Assembly (NCBI RefSeq): GCF_023721835.1 | Contig: NZ_JAMKFE010000003.1 | Location: 124,001 to 188,000, forward strand | From: Caldimonas mangrovi | GTDB lineage: Bacteria > Pseudomonadota > Gammaproteobacteria > Burkholderiales > Burkholderiaceae_C | Reading direction: 5' to 3' | Length of the DNA stretch: 64,000 bases | Shown here: positions 1 to 9,913 of the stretch, one piece after another | Numbering within the stretch: position 1 is the first letter of the stretch | Layout: each line of letters opens with the position of its first letter | Position numbers and translations under genes: made by a program | Notes under the pieces: generated by a model | The model's database searches: none | What the model was told of the DNA's origin: nothing | Seen by the model: the letters and a program-made list of their open reading frames with translations, nothing else

Positions 1-830
1 GCGATGCATCGCTGGTGGCCCGGCTGCTGGCGCAGCACCGGCCCCGGGCCATCGTTCACTTCGCGGCCGAAAGCCATGTCGATCGTTCGATCGACGGCCC
101 GGGGGCCTTCGTGCACACCAACGTGCAGGGCACGCTGTCGCTGCTCGAGGCCGCCCGCGCCTACTGGCTCACGCTGGGTGAAGCCGACCGCGCAGCGTTC
201 CGCTTTCTGCACATCTCGACCGACGAGGTGTACGGCTCGCTCGATCCTGCCGAGCCCCCGTTCACCGAAGACAGCCGCTACGCTCCCAACAGCCCCTATT
301 CGGCCAGCAAGGCCGCCGCCGATCACCTCGTGCGCGCTTGGCACCACACCTATAGGCTGCCGGTGTTGACGACGCACTGCTCGAACAATTACGGGCCGTT
401 CCAGCACCACGAGAAACTGATCCCGCGCCTGATCGGCAATGCACTGGCCGGCAAACCCCTGCCCTTGTATGGCGACGGGCGCAACGTGCGCGACTGGCTC
501 CACGTGCAAGACCACGTGGCGGCCTTGCACACGGTGCTGGCGCGTGGCGTGCCGGGCCGCACCTACAACATCGGCGGCGAGTGCGAGAAGTCCAATCTCG
601 AGGTGGCGCGCGCGGTGTGTGCGCTGCTCGACGAACTGGCCCCCGCGGCGGCAGGCAGCTACGAGCGTCTGATCGCCTTCGTGCCCGATCGCCCGGGCCA
701 CGACCGCCGCTATGCGATGGACATCACCAAGATCCGCACCGAACTCGGCTGGCGCCCGATGGAGACTTTCGCCAGCGGGTTGCGCAAGACGGTGCCCTGG
801 TACCTGGACCGCCTTCGGAGTCGGTCGTGA
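1..830 (+). CDS. rfbB: dTDP-glucose 4,6-dehydratase (5' end cut by window)
   Basis: Catalyses the second step of dTDP-L-rhamnose synthesis, converting dTDP-glucose to dTDP-4-keto-6-deoxyglucose with bound NAD in the cytoplasm. The first complete codon is at position 3. About 276 residues are visible of the roughly 350 usual, so the N-terminal glycine-rich NAD loop lies outside the window. The SDR signatures are present: [12 protein letters not shown], the STDEVYG segment carrying the catalytic Thr-Asp-Glu (around 219-227) and the YSASK catalytic Tyr/Lys (around 297-311). The stop overlaps the rfbD start. Identity is secure from these motifs and from the rfbD-A-C genes that follow. Confidence 0.95.
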   Translation, partial: DASLVARLLAQHRPRAIVHFAAESHVDRSIDGPGAFVHTNVQGTLSLLEAARAYWLTLGEADRAAFRFLHISTDEVYGSLDPAEPPFTEDSRYAPNSPYSASKAAADHLVRAWHHTYRLPVLTTHCSNNYGPFQHHEKLIPRLIGNALAGKPLPLYGDGRNVRDWLHVQDHVAALHTVLARGVPGRTYNIGGECEKSNLEVARAVCALLDELAPAAAGSYERLIAFVPDRPGHDRRYAMDITKIRTELGWRPMETFASGLRKTVPWYLDRLRSRS

Positions 831-1729
831 GGCTGCTGCTGCTGGGCGGGCAAGGCCAGGTGGGCTGGGAGCTGCAACGTGCACTGGCGCTGCTGGGCGA
901 GGTGGTCGCTCCAACACGCGCCGAGGCCGACCTGACCCGGCCGGACTCGCTGCGGCGGTGGGTGCAGGCCGTGCAGCCGCAGGTGATCGTCAATGCGGCC
1001 GGCCATACCGCGGTCGACCGTGCCGAAACCGAGCGCGAGCTCGCGTGGCAATGCAATGCCGAGGCCGCCGGCATGCTGGCGGAGCAGGCGGCCGCAAGGG
1101 GGGCCTGGTTGGTGCACTTCAGCAGCGACTATGTCTTCGACGGCTCGGGGCAGCGGCCATGGCTTGAAGACGACGAGGCCCGTCCGTTGAACGTGTATGG
1201 CAGCAGCAAGCTGGAAAGCGAAGCGCGCGTTCGAGCGTGCGCCGGCCGACATCTGATCTTGCGGACCAGTTGGGTGCATGCCGCACGGCGCAGCAACTTC
1301 GTTGCCGCGGTCCTGCGGCGCGCGGGTGCGCAAGAGTCGCTGTGCGTGGTCGACGACCAGATCGGTGCACCGACCGGTGCGGAACTGGTCGCGGACGTGA
1401 CCGCGCATGCGTTGCGCGTGGCGCTGCTGCAGCCCGAGGTGAGCGGCACGTACCACCTCGCGGCAGCCGGTGCCGCCAGCCGCTTCGAGGTTGCTCGTCA
1501 TGTGCTCGCATGGGCGCATGCGCGCGGCCATGTATGTCAGCGAACCCTCGACGCGCTGCGACCGATGTCGAGCGAGCACCTTCACGCCCCGGCACGGCGG
1601 CCGCTCAATTCCCGGCTCGACACCGGCAAGCTGCAGCGCTGCTTCGGGGTGGCACTGCCACCTTGGCAGGTGGGCGTGGAACGGGTGCTGACCGAGCTGC
1701 TGGAACACCAACGAGAGGCACCGCCATGA
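827..1729 (+). CDS. rfbD: dTDP-4-dehydrorhamnose reductase
   Basis: NAD(P)H-dependent reductase making dTDP-L-rhamnose, the last step of the pathway. The protein is 300 residues, normal for RmlD. I chose the GTG at 827, which overlaps the rfbB stop (GTGA), because the protein then opens directly with the Rossmann motif [11 protein letters not shown]. Other family marks are [12 protein letters not shown], the FSSDYVFDG segment, and [11 protein letters not shown] carrying the Tyr-x-x-x-Lys pair. The 3' end overlaps rfbA by 4 bases (ATGA), so the genes are probably translationally coupled. In many operons the order is rfbB-D-A-C, as here. Confidence 0.95.
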   Translation: MRLLLLGGQGQVGWELQRALALLGEVVAPTRAEADLTRPDSLRRWVQAVQPQVIVNAAGHTAVDRAETERELAWQCNAEAAGMLAEQAAARGAWLVHFSSDYVFDGSGQRPWLEDDEARPLNVYGSSKLESEARVRACAGRHLILRTSWVHAARRSNFVAAVLRRAGAQESLCVVDDQIGAPTGAELVADVTAHALRVALLQPEVSGTYHLAAAGAASRFEVARHVLAWAHARGHVCQRTLDALRPMSSEHLHAPARRPLNSRLDTGKLQRCFGVALPPWQVGVERVLTELLEHQREAPP

Positions 1730-2610
1730 ATGCACGCAAGGGCATCGTGCTCGCCGGGGGCGAGGGCACGCGCCTGCATCCAGCCACCTTGGCGGTGAGC
1801 AAGCAGCTGCTGCCGGTGTACGACAAGCCGATGGTGTACTACGCGCTCAGCACGCTGCTGCTCGCCGGCATCCGGGAGATCCTCGTCATCTCGACACCGC
1901 AGGACACGCCGCGCTTTCAGCAACTGCTCGGCGACGGCCAGGCCTGGGGGCTGTCGCTGCACTATGCCGTGCAGCCCCGGCCGGGCGGCATTGCGCAGGC
2001 GTATCTGGTCGGCGAGCGATTCCTCGCGGGGGCGCCTTGCGCGCTGGTGCTGGGCGACAACCTGTTCTACGGGCACGACCTCGCGCCCCGACTGCGGGCC
2101 GCCGCGGCGCGGCCGAACGGCGCCACCGTCTTCGCTTATCCGGTGCATGAGCCGCAGCGCTACGGGGTGGTCGAGTTCGATGCGGCGGGCCGGGCCGTGG
2201 GCATCGAGGAGAAGGCCGCCGTGCCGAAGAGCCGTTATGCCGTTACCGGCCTGTACTTCCACGACGCCCGGGCGGTCGACATCGCCCGCGGGCTGCGGCC
2301 GAGCGCCCGTGGCGAACTCGAGATCACCGACCTGAACCGCAGCTACCTGGACGCGGGCGAACTCGACGTGCAACGGCTCGGCCGCGGTGATGCCTGGCTC
2401 GACACCGGCACGCACGACTCGCTGCTGGAGGCGAGCCAGTTCATCCAGACCATCGAGAAGCGCCAGGGCCTGAAGATCTGCTGCCCGGAAGAGATTGCCT
2501 GGCGGCAGGGCTGGATCAGCGACGAACAGCTGGCGGCCCTGGCGCAGCCGCTCGCCCACGGCGGCTATGGCCGCTACCTGCTGCAGCTGCTGAAGGACAA
2601 GGTGTATTGA
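1726..2610 (+). CDS. rfbA: Glucose-1-phosphate thymidylyltransferase
   Basis: Transfers dTMP from dTTP to glucose-1-phosphate, the first committed step of dTDP-rhamnose synthesis. The protein is 294 residues, the usual RmlA size. The nucleotide-binding signature [15 protein letters not shown] is at residues 7-21, followed by [15 protein letters not shown]. The metal-binding Asp lies in [11 protein letters not shown], and the sugar-binding region includes [20 protein letters not shown]. The ATG overlaps the rfbD stop, and the gene's own stop overlaps the rfbC start. Confidence 0.96.
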   Translation: MNARKGIVLAGGEGTRLHPATLAVSKQLLPVYDKPMVYYALSTLLLAGIREILVISTPQDTPRFQQLLGDGQAWGLSLHYAVQPRPGGIAQAYLVGERFLAGAPCALVLGDNLFYGHDLAPRLRAAAARPNGATVFAYPVHEPQRYGVVEFDAAGRAVGIEEKAAVPKSRYAVTGLYFHDARAVDIARGLRPSARGELEITDLNRSYLDAGELDVQRLGRGDAWLDTGTHDSLLEASQFIQTIEKRQGLKICCPEEIAWRQGWISDEQLAALAQPLAHGGYGRYLLQLLKDKVY

Positions 2611-3164
2611 TGGCGATGCAGGCCATGCAGACGGCACTGCCCGGCGTGTGGTTGCTCGAGCCGCAAGTGCACGGCGACGAGCGCGGCTTCTTCGTCGAAA
2701 GCTACAACCAGCGTGCGTTCGAAGCCGCCACGGGGTGTTCGGTCAGCTTCGTGCAGGACAATCATTCGCGTTCGGCCGCCCGTGTGCTGCGCGGCTTGCA
2801 TTACCAGTTGCCTCCGCATGCGCAGGGCAAGCTGGTGCGGGTGGTGGCCGGCGCGGTGTTTGATGTGGTGGTCGACCTGCGTCGCGACAGCGCAAGCTTC
2901 GGGCGCTGGACGTCGGCGGAGCTCAGTGCCGACAACAAGCGCCAGTTGTGGGTACCGCCCGGCTGCGCGCACGGCTTCCTGGCCCTGGCCGAGGGTACCG
3001 AGGTGATCTACAAGACGACCGCCTACCACGATGCGGCGGCCGAGCGGTGCATTCGCTGGGACGACCCGCAACTCGCGATCGACTGGCCATTGGCGGGGAG
3101 TCGTCCACAGCTGTCCGCAAGGGACGCGGCTGCGCCGGCGCTCGCCGAGGCCGAACTCCCCTGA
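2610..3164 (+). CDS. rfbC: dTDP-4-dehydrorhamnose 3,5-epimerase
   Basis: Cofactor-independent cupin-fold epimerase that inverts C3 and C5 of dTDP-4-keto-6-deoxyglucose. The protein is 184 residues. The catalytic His lies in RGLHYQLPP, followed by the cupin segment GKLVRVVAGAVFDVVVDLR and the VPPGCAHGFLAL motif. I start it at the ATG at 2610 (overlap TGATG with rfbA) rather than the in-frame TTG one codon earlier. It is the last gene of the rhamnose operon; the next gene points the other way only 4 bases downstream, leaving no room for an intergenic terminator. Confidence 0.95.
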   Translation: MAMQAMQTALPGVWLLEPQVHGDERGFFVESYNQRAFEAATGCSVSFVQDNHSRSAARVLRGLHYQLPPHAQGKLVRVVAGAVFDVVVDLRRDSASFGRWTSAELSADNKRQLWVPPGCAHGFLALAEGTEVIYKTTAYHDAAAERCIRWDDPQLAIDWPLAGSRPQLSARDAAAPALAEAELP

Positions 3165-3168
3165 GCCG

Positions 3169-3774
3169 TCAGCCCCGGGCCAGCCGCCGCTCGACGAAAT
3201 CGAGCCGGTCCTGGCCCCAGAACAGCTCGCCTTCGATCACGTAGGTCGGTGCACCGAACACCCCGGCGGCAATCGCCTCTTCAGTGCTGGTCTCGTAGCG
3301 CTCGTGCGCGGCCTGGCTGTGCGCGTCCTCGAGACGGGCAGCCGGCATGCCGTTCTCGGCCAGCAGCGTGGCGAGCACCGATTCGTCGGCGATGTTGCGC
3401 TCCTGTTCCCACACGGCGCGCATGACGGCGCCGGCGATCTTCATCGCCGCTTCGGTGCCTTCCTTCATTTCCACCGCGATGATCAGCTTCGCGGCGTCGT
3501 CGCCGGCCACCGGGAAGTAGCGAGGCTCGACATTCATCGGCAGCCCCAGGTGTTCGCTGAAGCGGCGCAGCTCGACCAGCCGGTACGCCTGCCGCTGCGG
3601 CGCACGCTTGGACAGCGGCAGCCCGCCCGAGACCGGGAACACCTTGCCGCCGAGGTCGACCGGCCGCACGCGCACCGTCGCGCCGGCTTGGCGCGCCATA
3701 TTCCAGAAGCGCTCGTGGCCGAGGTAGGCGTACGGCGATTGCGGGGCGAAGTAGTAGTCGACGGCAAGGCTCAC
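3169..3774 (-). CDS. 2-hydroxychromene-2-carboxylate isomerase family (DsbA fold)
   Basis: A 201-residue thioredoxin/DsbA-fold protein of the NahD/HCCA isomerase family, which are glutathione-dependent isomerases of aromatic degradation. The N-terminus reads VDYYFAPQSPYAYLGHERF, where the family has a Ser at the active site instead of CxxC. The cis-proline segment is GVFGAPTYVIEGELFWGQDRLDF. I chose the GTG at 3774 because AGAAAGGA lies 7 bases upstream and the N-terminus then matches the family; an in-frame TTG 18 bases earlier would include the ribosome site itself. There are no aromatic-degradation neighbours, so the substrate is unknown. Confidence 0.8.
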   Translation of the reverse strand: MSLAVDYYFAPQSPYAYLGHERFWNMARQAGATVRVRPVDLGGKVFPVSGGLPLSKRAPQRQAYRLVELRRFSEHLGLPMNVEPRYFPVAGDDAAKLIIAVEMKEGTEAAMKIAGAVMRAVWEQERNIADESVLATLLAENGMPAARLEDAHSQAAHERYETSTEEAIAAGVFGAPTYVIEGELFWGQDRLDFVERRLARG

Positions 3775-3845
3775 GAGCAGGTCCTTTCTCAAAGGTCTCC
3801 ACCGCGTTTCTCAGCGCGCAGTGGTCGGCGAATCGCCATTGCCCA

Positions 3846-3926
3846 GTGGCGCCGCGGATCCGGCTTCGCCAATCCGCTGGCGCCGCCCCTCAAGGGGCGG
3901 CCGAAGGCCGTAGGGGTGGTCCAGTC
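3846..3926. repeat. Repeat-like GC-rich intergenic element (copy A)
   Basis: The 318-base gap 3775-4092 has no convincing gene. It contains a palindrome-rich block with the words CCGGCTTCGCC, GCCGCCCCTCAAGGGGCGGC (an inverted repeat around 3891-3910) and GTAGGGGTGGTC. The first and last words recur with small changes at 40205-40395. I read this as one member of a short dispersed repeat family of unknown function. The rest of the gap only carries the upstream region and ribosome site of the gene at 4093. Confidence 0.45.
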
Positions 3927-4092
3927 AGTGCGGCGCAGTCTAGCGGCGTTGGCCCAACCTTGCAGGCGACGCTGCATTGCGTTCATGTCGGGCCTCCTGC
4001 CGGCTGCTGAACCTTTGAAACCGGGCATTCATCCGCCGGAGTTCTCGTACGCCTTGTCGCCTGGTGCGACACCCAGGCAGGAGGGCACGCAG

Positions 4093-5364
4093 ATGAGACA
4101 CATCAGAACAACGGCGGGGTTGCTGGCAGCGCTGCTGCTGGGCGGTGCCGCGCAAGCCGCGACGATCCGGCTGTCGTGCGGCGCCGTGGGGCAGGAGCTG
4201 GAGCTGTGCAGGAGCGCTGCGCAGAACTGGGCCCAAAGGACCGGCCACACGGTCGAGGTGGTGACGACACCGGCCGACGCCAACGAGCGGCTGACGCTCT
4301 ACCGGCGCCTCCTGGAAGCCCGTTCCGACCAGGTCGACGTGTTCCAGATCGACGTCGTGTGGCCCGGCCTGCTCGAGCGCCACCTGCTCGATCTCAAGCC
4401 CTACTCGAAGGGCATAGAGCAGCAGCACTTCGGCGGCGTCGTCTCCAACAACACCGTCAACGGCCGGCTGCTCGCGATGCCGTGGTTCATCGACGCCGGC
4501 CTGCTGTACTACCGGCGCGACCTGCTCGCGAAATACAACCTGAAGCCTCCCAGGACCTGGGACGACCTGGTGCATGCGGCGAAGACCGTGCAGGCGGGCG
4601 AGCGCGCTGCAGGCCACACGCAGATGTGGGGCTATGTGTGGCAGGGGCGCGCCTACGAGGGGCTGACCTGCAATGCGCTCGAATGGCTGATCAGCCACGG
4701 TGCGGGCACCGTCGTCGACGTCAGCGGCATCGTCACCGTGCGCAACTCGCAGGCCGTGAAGGCACTGCAGATGGCGGCCTCGTGGGTCGGCACGATTTCG
4801 CCCGACGCGGTGCTGAGCTATGGCGAGGAAGACGCCCGCCGCGTGTTCCAGGCCGGCCAGGCGGTGTTCATGCGCAACTGGCCTTACGCCTGGTCGCTCG
4901 CGCAGGCGGCCGACAGCCCGGTCAAGGGCAAGGTCGGCATCACCGTGCTGCCGATGGGCACCGGCCCCGGCGCCCGCTTTGCGGCCACGCTGGGCGGGCA
5001 GCAGCTGGCCGTGTCGAAATATTCGCAGCACGCTGCTTTGGCCGCCGAACTGGTGATGTACCTGACCAGTGCCGAGGTGCAGAAGGAGCGCGCGATCAGC
5101 GGGTCGTTCAACCCGACCTTGTGGCCGCTCTACGGCGACCGCGACGTGCTGAAGGCAGCCCCCTTCATGGGCGAGCTGTACGGCGTGTTCGCGTTCGCGG
5201 TGGGGCGCCCGGCCGGGCCGACGGGCCCGCGCTACCAGCAGGTGAGCGAAGCGTTCTGGAACACCGCGCACCAGGTGCTGTCGCGCAAGCTGCCGGCCGC
5301 CGAGGCGCTGAACCGGTTGGAGGTGGAACTGGCACGCGTGGGGCGCGGCGGCAAGTGGGATTGA
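4093..5364 (+). CDS. Sugar ABC transporter substrate-binding protein (ThuE/AglE-like)
   Basis: A periplasmic binding protein of 423 residues. It has a Sec signal peptide of about 22 residues ending GGAAQA, then the mature start ATIRLSCGAVGQELELC typical of trehalose/maltose-type receptors of ABC family 1. Further family segments are QIDVVWPGLLERHLLDL, MPWFIDAGLLYYRRDLL and YGEEDARRVFQAGQAVFMRNWPY. An AGGAGG ribosome site precedes the ATG. No permease or ATPase gene lies beside it, so its transporter partners must be encoded elsewhere. The ligand is inferred only from family resemblance. Confidence 0.85.
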   Translation: MRHIRTTAGLLAALLLGGAAQAATIRLSCGAVGQELELCRSAAQNWAQRTGHTVEVVTTPADANERLTLYRRLLEARSDQVDVFQIDVVWPGLLERHLLDLKPYSKGIEQQHFGGVVSNNTVNGRLLAMPWFIDAGLLYYRRDLLAKYNLKPPRTWDDLVHAAKTVQAGERAAGHTQMWGYVWQGRAYEGLTCNALEWLISHGAGTVVDVSGIVTVRNSQAVKALQMAASWVGTISPDAVLSYGEEDARRVFQAGQAVFMRNWPYAWSLAQAADSPVKGKVGITVLPMGTGPGARFAATLGGQQLAVSKYSQHAALAAELVMYLTSAEVQKERAISGSFNPTLWPLYGDRDVLKAAPFMGELYGVFAFAVGRPAGPTGPRYQQVSEAFWNTAHQVLSRKLPAAEALNRLEVELARVGRGGKWD

Positions 5365-5536
5365 GCGGCGGCGGGCGCCAAGGGGATACGCCTGCCGATA
5401 CACAAGACACGCACTGACGCACTTTCGCCAGCGCGAGACGTCGAAAAGCGGGGCGTGCGCTGCTACGCTGCCCGCGCCTTCGTGAAAAGCATCACACCTC
5501 GAAGGCCTTCACCGTTTTTTCCCAGGGAGATTCCTC

Positions 5537-6430
5537 ATGAAACGTCTACTTGCCGCCGGCATGGCGGTTGCTCTTGTCTCGGCCGCGCAGGCCGTCACCG
5601 TGGTGCCATTGACCGACGCCTCGACCGTCGGTGGCACGCTCGTCGACCACCTGCTCCAACCATCGTCGGGGCTCACGGTCCAGCCCGGCTCGGTGCAGTA
5701 CATCGGCAACACCGCGGTCGGCCAGTCCGGCACGTACAGCGGATTCGACTTTGCGGCCACCGGCGGGCGGGCGGCGCTGTCGATCGCGGACGGCATCGTA
5801 CTCAGCTCGGGCAGCGCGCAGGTGCCCGACAGCAACACGGCCGAGGGCTACACGACCATCACCGGCACCGGGGGCAGCGAGGTGATCAGCGAGATCACCG
5901 ACCGCGACTCCTACGACCAGAACCTGCTCAGCTTTTCGTTCGAGGCGGTGGCGGGCAGCACCAGCGTCTCCGCATCGTTCATCTTCGGCACGGACGAGTA
6001 CCCCGAGTTCGCCGAATCGCCCTTCGTCGACGGCTTCGCCTTCGTGGTCGACGGCGTCAACTACGCCACCTTCCCCGACGGTTCGCCGGTGTCGTTGCTG
6101 ACCTACGAAAGCAATGACAACCTGCTCGACAACCAGGAGGGCTTGTACGGCATCGAGTACGACGGCCTGACGCAGCGGCTGACCATCACGGGGCTGCTCG
6201 ACACCACCCGTTCGGTGCACACGCTCGACATCATCGTGGCCGACACCGGCGACGAGGAGTACGACTCGGCCGTTTACCTGTCCGGGCTGCGCGCCGGCAC
6301 GGCAGGCAGCGGTGGCGTCACGCCGCCGCCGCCCATTCCCGAGCCCGAGACCTATGCGCTGATGCTCGCGGGCCTGGCCGGCGTGGGCTTCATCACGCGC
6401 CGGCGTTCGCGCGCTAAAGCAGCGGCTTGA
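5537..6430 (+). CDS. PEP-CTERM protein, probable choice-of-anchor L type
   Basis: A 297-residue exported protein. It has an N-terminal signal peptide (about 19 residues, ending AAQA), then an acidic beta-rich domain with [13 protein letters not shown], typical of choice-of-anchor L surface proteins. The C-terminus has the full exosortase sorting signal: PIPEPETYA, a hydrophobic helix and the basic tail RRRSR. Such proteins are cleaved and anchored by EpsH/XrtA-type exosortase, usually in exopolysaccharide producers. No exosortase gene is in the window. A GGGAGA ribosome site lies before the ATG. The last 17 bases overlap the 3' end of uvrA. Confidence 0.85.
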   Translation: MKRLLAAGMAVALVSAAQAVTVVPLTDASTVGGTLVDHLLQPSSGLTVQPGSVQYIGNTAVGQSGTYSGFDFAATGGRAALSIADGIVLSSGSAQVPDSNTAEGYTTITGTGGSEVISEITDRDSYDQNLLSFSFEAVAGSTSVSASFIFGTDEYPEFAESPFVDGFAFVVDGVNYATFPDGSPVSLLTYESNDNLLDNQEGLYGIEYDGLTQRLTITGLLDTTRSVHTLDIIVADTGDEEYDSAVYLSGLRAGTAGSGGVTPPPPIPEPETYALMLAGLAGVGFITRRRSRAKAAA

Positions 6431-9329
6431 GATACCGCCCCGTGTAGCTGCGCTTGCAGGCGGCGACGTCCTCCGGCGTGCCGGTGACCACCACCGTGCC
6501 GCCGCCGTCACCGCCCTCGGGGCCCATGTCGACGATCCAGTCGGCCGTCTTGATGACGTCGAGGTTGTGTTCGATCACGACGATGGTGTTGCCGTGGTCG
6601 CGCAACTGGTGCAGCACGCGCAGCAACAGCTCGATGTCATGGAAGTGCAGCCCGGTGGTGGGCTCGTCCAGGATGTAGAGGGTGCGCCCGGTGTCGCGTT
6701 TGCTCAGTTCCAGCGCCAGCTTGACGCGCTGCGCCTCGCCACCGGACAGCGTGGTGGCGCTCTGCCCGAGGCGGATGTAGCCCAGGCCGACGTCGAGCAG
6801 CGTCTGCAGCTTGCGCGCCAGGGTGGGCACGGCGCTGAAGAACTCGCGTGCATCCTCGACCGTCATGTCCAGCACTGCGCTGATGTTGCGGCCCTTGTAG
6901 AGCACCTCCAGGGTCTCGCGGTTGTAGCGCTTGCCGTGGCAGACGTCGCAGGGCACGTAGACGTCGGGCAGGAAGTGCATCTCGACCTTCAGCACGCCGT
7001 CGCCCTGGCAGGCCTCGCAGCGTCCGCCGGCCACGTTGAAGCTGAAGCGCCCGGCGCCGTAGCCGCGCTCGCGCGCGGTGGGCACCTCGGCAAACAGTTC
7101 GCGGATCGGCGTGAACAGCCCGGTGTAGGTGGCGGGGTTGGACCGTGGCGTGCGGCCGATCGGCGACTGGTCGACGTTGATGACCTTGTCGAACGCGTCC
7201 AACCCTTCGATGTCGTCGTGCGGCGCCGGCTCCAGGTGGCTCTGGTACAGCTTGCGTGCGACCGCTGCATAGAGCGTGTCGTTGACCAGCGTCGACTTGC
7301 CCGAGCCCGAGACGCCGGTGACGCAGGTGAACAGCCCGACCGGCAGCTCGACGTTCACGCCTTTCAGGTTGTTGCCGCGCGCATTCAGGATCTTCAGCGT
7401 GCGCGGGTCGGTGCTGTCGGCCAGGCGGTGGCGCTTTTTCGGTACGTCGATCTTCAGCGTGCGCGCCAGGTAGCGGCCGGTCAGCGATTCCGCGTGGCCG
7501 CACACCTCGGCCGGCGTGCCCTGCGCGATCACGCGGCCACCGTGCACGCCGGCACCGGGGCCCATGTCGATCACGTGGTCGGCCGCCAGGATCATGTCCT
7601 CGTCGTGCTCGACGACGAGCACCGAGTTGCCCAGGTTGCGCAGGTGCTTCAGCGTCTCGATCAGGCGATCGTTGTCGCGCTGATGCAGGCCGATGCTGGG
7701 CTCGTCGAGCACGTACATCACGCCGGTGAGGCCCGAGCCGATCTGCGACGCCAGCCGGATGCGCTGGGCCTCGCCGCCGGACAGCGTGTCGGCGCTGCGG
7801 TCCAGGCTCAGGTAGTCGAGCCCGACATTGTTCAGGAAACTCAGGCGCGAGCGGATCTCGCGCACCACCTTGTCGGCAATCTCGGCCTTGGCACCTTTCA
7901 GCTTCAGCGATTCGAAGTGCTGCTGCGCCTCGCGCAGCGTGGCGCGCGAGATCGCATAGATCGGCTTGCCGTCGCCGGCCTCGGCGTCGACCAGCTTCAC
8001 GAAGCGGGCTTCGCGGCGCAGCCGGGTGCCGTCGCATTCGGGGCAGGGACGGGCAGCCTGGTAGCGGGCCAGTTCCTCGCGCACCGCCACCGAGTCGGTT
8101 TCTCGAAAGCGCCGCTCGAAGGTGGGAATGACGCCCTCGAACGGGTGCCAGCGCTTGACGGTGCGCTTGCGGCCGCTGCTGCCGTCGGCCTGGTAGACGA
8201 ACTCGATTTCTTCGGTGCCCGACCCGTACAACAGCACCTGGCGGGCTTCCTTCGGCAGTTCCTCGAACGGCAGCTGGATGTCGAACTGGTAATGGCGGGC
8301 GACGCTCTCGAGCATCGAGAACGTGTAGGCGTTGCGCCGGTCCCAGCCCTTGACGGCGCCGCTGGCCAGGCTCAGCGACGGGAAGGCGACGACGCGCTCC
8401 GGGTCGAACACCGTCACTTCGCCCAGGCCGTCGCACGACGGGCAGGCACCGACCGGCGAGTTGAACGAGAACAGACGCGGCTCCAGCTCAGCCAGCGAAT
8501 AGGTGCACACCGGGCAGGCGAACTTGCTGGAGAACAGGTGCTCGCGCGTGTCGTCCATCTCCAGCGCGATGGCCCGGCCGTCGGCGATACGCAGTGCCGA
8601 CTCGAAGCTCTCGGCCAGGCGCTGCTGCATGTCGGCGCGCACCTTCAGCCGGTCGACCACGACGTCGATGTCATGCTTCTCGGTCTTCTTCAGCTTGGGC
8701 ACGTCGGCGGCTTCGTAGATCGTGCCGTCGATGCGAAAGCGCACGTAGCCCTTGGCCTGCATGTCCTGGAACAGCTCGGCATGCTCGCCCTTGCGGTCGC
8801 GCAGCACCGGCGCCAGCACCATCAGCCGGGTGTCGTCGGGCAGCGCCAGCACCGCGTCGACCATCTGACTGACGCTCTGCGCCTCCAGCGGCAGGTCGTG
8901 GTCGGGGCAGAACGGCGTGCCCGCGCGCGCATACAGCAGGCGCAGGTAGTCGTGGATCTCGGTAACGGTGCCGACCGTCGAGCGCGGGTTGTGCGAGGTC
9001 GCCTTCTGCTCGATCGAGATCGCCGGCGACAGGCCCTCGATCACGTCGACGTCCGGCTTGTCCATCAGCTGCAGGAACTGCCGCGCGTACGCCGACAGGC
9101 TTTCGACATAGCGGCGCTGGCCCTCGGCGTACAGCGTGTCGAAGGCGAGCGACGACTTGCCCGACCCCGACAGCCCGGTGATCACCACCAGCCGGTGGCG
9201 CGGGATGTCGAGGTCGATGTTCTTCAGGTTGTGCGTGCGGGCGCCCCGCACGCGGATCTGCGGGCTTTCGGGCGCCGCGGCCCCGGGAGAGGCATCGTGC
9301 TGCGGAGGGGGAGACGGTCGCGCGGACAT
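6414..9329 (-). CDS. uvrA: Excinuclease ABC subunit A
   Basis: Damage-recognition ATPase of nucleotide excision repair, which acts as a dimer with UvrB. The protein is 971 residues, with an N-terminal tail of about 22 residues rich in Pro/Ala before the usual start [14 protein letters not shown]. It has two ABC ATPase modules: Walker [10 protein letters not shown] at about 52-60 and GVSGSGKST in the second half, each with an LSGGEAQR signature. Zinc-binding cysteines are seen in CPVC...CPSC and CEAC...CDVC. It is a full-length, intact gene. It converges on the PEP-CTERM gene with a 17-base 3' overlap. Confidence 0.97.
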   Translation of the reverse strand: MSARPSPPPQHDASPGAAAPESPQIRVRGARTHNLKNIDLDIPRHRLVVITGLSGSGKSSLAFDTLYAEGQRRYVESLSAYARQFLQLMDKPDVDVIEGLSPAISIEQKATSHNPRSTVGTVTEIHDYLRLLYARAGTPFCPDHDLPLEAQSVSQMVDAVLALPDDTRLMVLAPVLRDRKGEHAELFQDMQAKGYVRFRIDGTIYEAADVPKLKKTEKHDIDVVVDRLKVRADMQQRLAESFESALRIADGRAIALEMDDTREHLFSSKFACPVCTYSLAELEPRLFSFNSPVGACPSCDGLGEVTVFDPERVVAFPSLSLASGAVKGWDRRNAYTFSMLESVARHYQFDIQLPFEELPKEARQVLLYGSGTEEIEFVYQADGSSGRKRTVKRWHPFEGVIPTFERRFRETDSVAVREELARYQAARPCPECDGTRLRREARFVKLVDAEAGDGKPIYAISRATLREAQQHFESLKLKGAKAEIADKVVREIRSRLSFLNNVGLDYLSLDRSADTLSGGEAQRIRLASQIGSGLTGVMYVLDEPSIGLHQRDNDRLIETLKHLRNLGNSVLVVEHDEDMILAADHVIDMGPGAGVHGGRVIAQGTPAEVCGHAESLTGRYLARTLKIDVPKKRHRLADSTDPRTLKILNARGNNLKGVNVELPVGLFTCVTGVSGSGKSTLVNDTLYAAVARKLYQSHLEPAPHDDIEGLDAFDKVINVDQSPIGRTPRSNPATYTGLFTPIRELFAEVPTARERGYGAGRFSFNVAGGRCEACQGDGVLKVEMHFLPDVYVPCDVCHGKRYNRETLEVLYKGRNISAVLDMTVEDAREFFSAVPTLARKLQTLLDVGLGYIRLGQSATTLSGGEAQRVKLALELSKRDTGRTLYILDEPTTGLHFHDIELLLRVLHQLRDHGNTIVVIEHNLDVIKTADWIVDMGPEGGDGGGTVVVTGTPEDVAACKRSYTGRYLKPLL

Positions 9330-9447
9330 GCGGGGTATGGGCCTGTGCTGGAGCAGGAAAACCCACCATCATAGTGAAGCCGGGTGTCGGCGGTTGGCAG
9401 TGGCCCTGGCTTGGCGAGCTGGCGGCTGTCGGCGTAGCATCGCCCGC

Positions 9448-9864
9448 ATGCCATTTGCTTCCTTGCGCTCCCCTGTCACCCCCGCTCGCCGCCTGCGCGT
9501 GCTGGCGCTCGGCGCTGCCCTGCTGCTGGCCGGCTGCGGCGGCGGTGTCTACTGGAGCATCGGCGACGACGACGAGCCCGACGTGGATCTGGCCGCGTCA
9601 CCCGATCTCGTGTCGTCCGGCGATACCTTCGAACTGCAGGCCAGCGCTGGCGGCGGCTCGGGCTTCATCGACGAAGTGCGCTTCTACCGCGTGGACGACG
9701 ATGCGCTGGTCTTCCTCGGCGCCGACACCGAGTCGCCGTACCGGTTGACCGTCACCGCACCGACGGTGACGTCGACCACCACCCGTCTATACGTGGCGCG
9801 CGCATGGGACGAATTCGGCAACCGCGGTGAAAGCGACGAAATCACTGTGACCGTGCAGCCCTGA
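9448..9864 (+). CDS. Small lipoprotein with Ig-like domain
   Basis: A 138-residue predicted lipoprotein. The signal peptide ends in a lipobox LLLAGC with the acylated Cys at residue 30. The mature part has an acidic linker ([10 protein letters not shown]) and then a single beta-sandwich-like segment: [29 protein letters not shown] and [25 protein letters not shown]. This pattern is seen in Ig-like/PKD-type extracellular modules. No enzyme residues are recognisable. It stands alone, on the opposite strand to uvrA, and its role is unknown. Confidence 0.7.
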   Translation: MPFASLRSPVTPARRLRVLALGAALLLAGCGGGVYWSIGDDDEPDVDLAASPDLVSSGDTFELQASAGGGSGFIDEVRFYRVDDDALVFLGADTESPYRLTVTAPTVTSTTTRLYVARAWDEFGNRGESDEITVTVQP

Positions 9865-9913
9865 GGCGAGCCGCCTGTGATCGTTACCATCGCAGGCTGA
9901 CGAACGCCTCGCG

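Noticed and set aside
3789-4028. A 79-residue frame on the minus strand in the gap before the binding-protein gene
   Set aside because: Its sequence is the translation of the repeat-like block; no ribosome site, no family resemblance.
6567-9374. Very long plus-strand frame of 935 residues opposite uvrA
   Set aside because: Antisense shadow of uvrA in GC-rich DNA; the minus-strand frame has all UvrA motifs.
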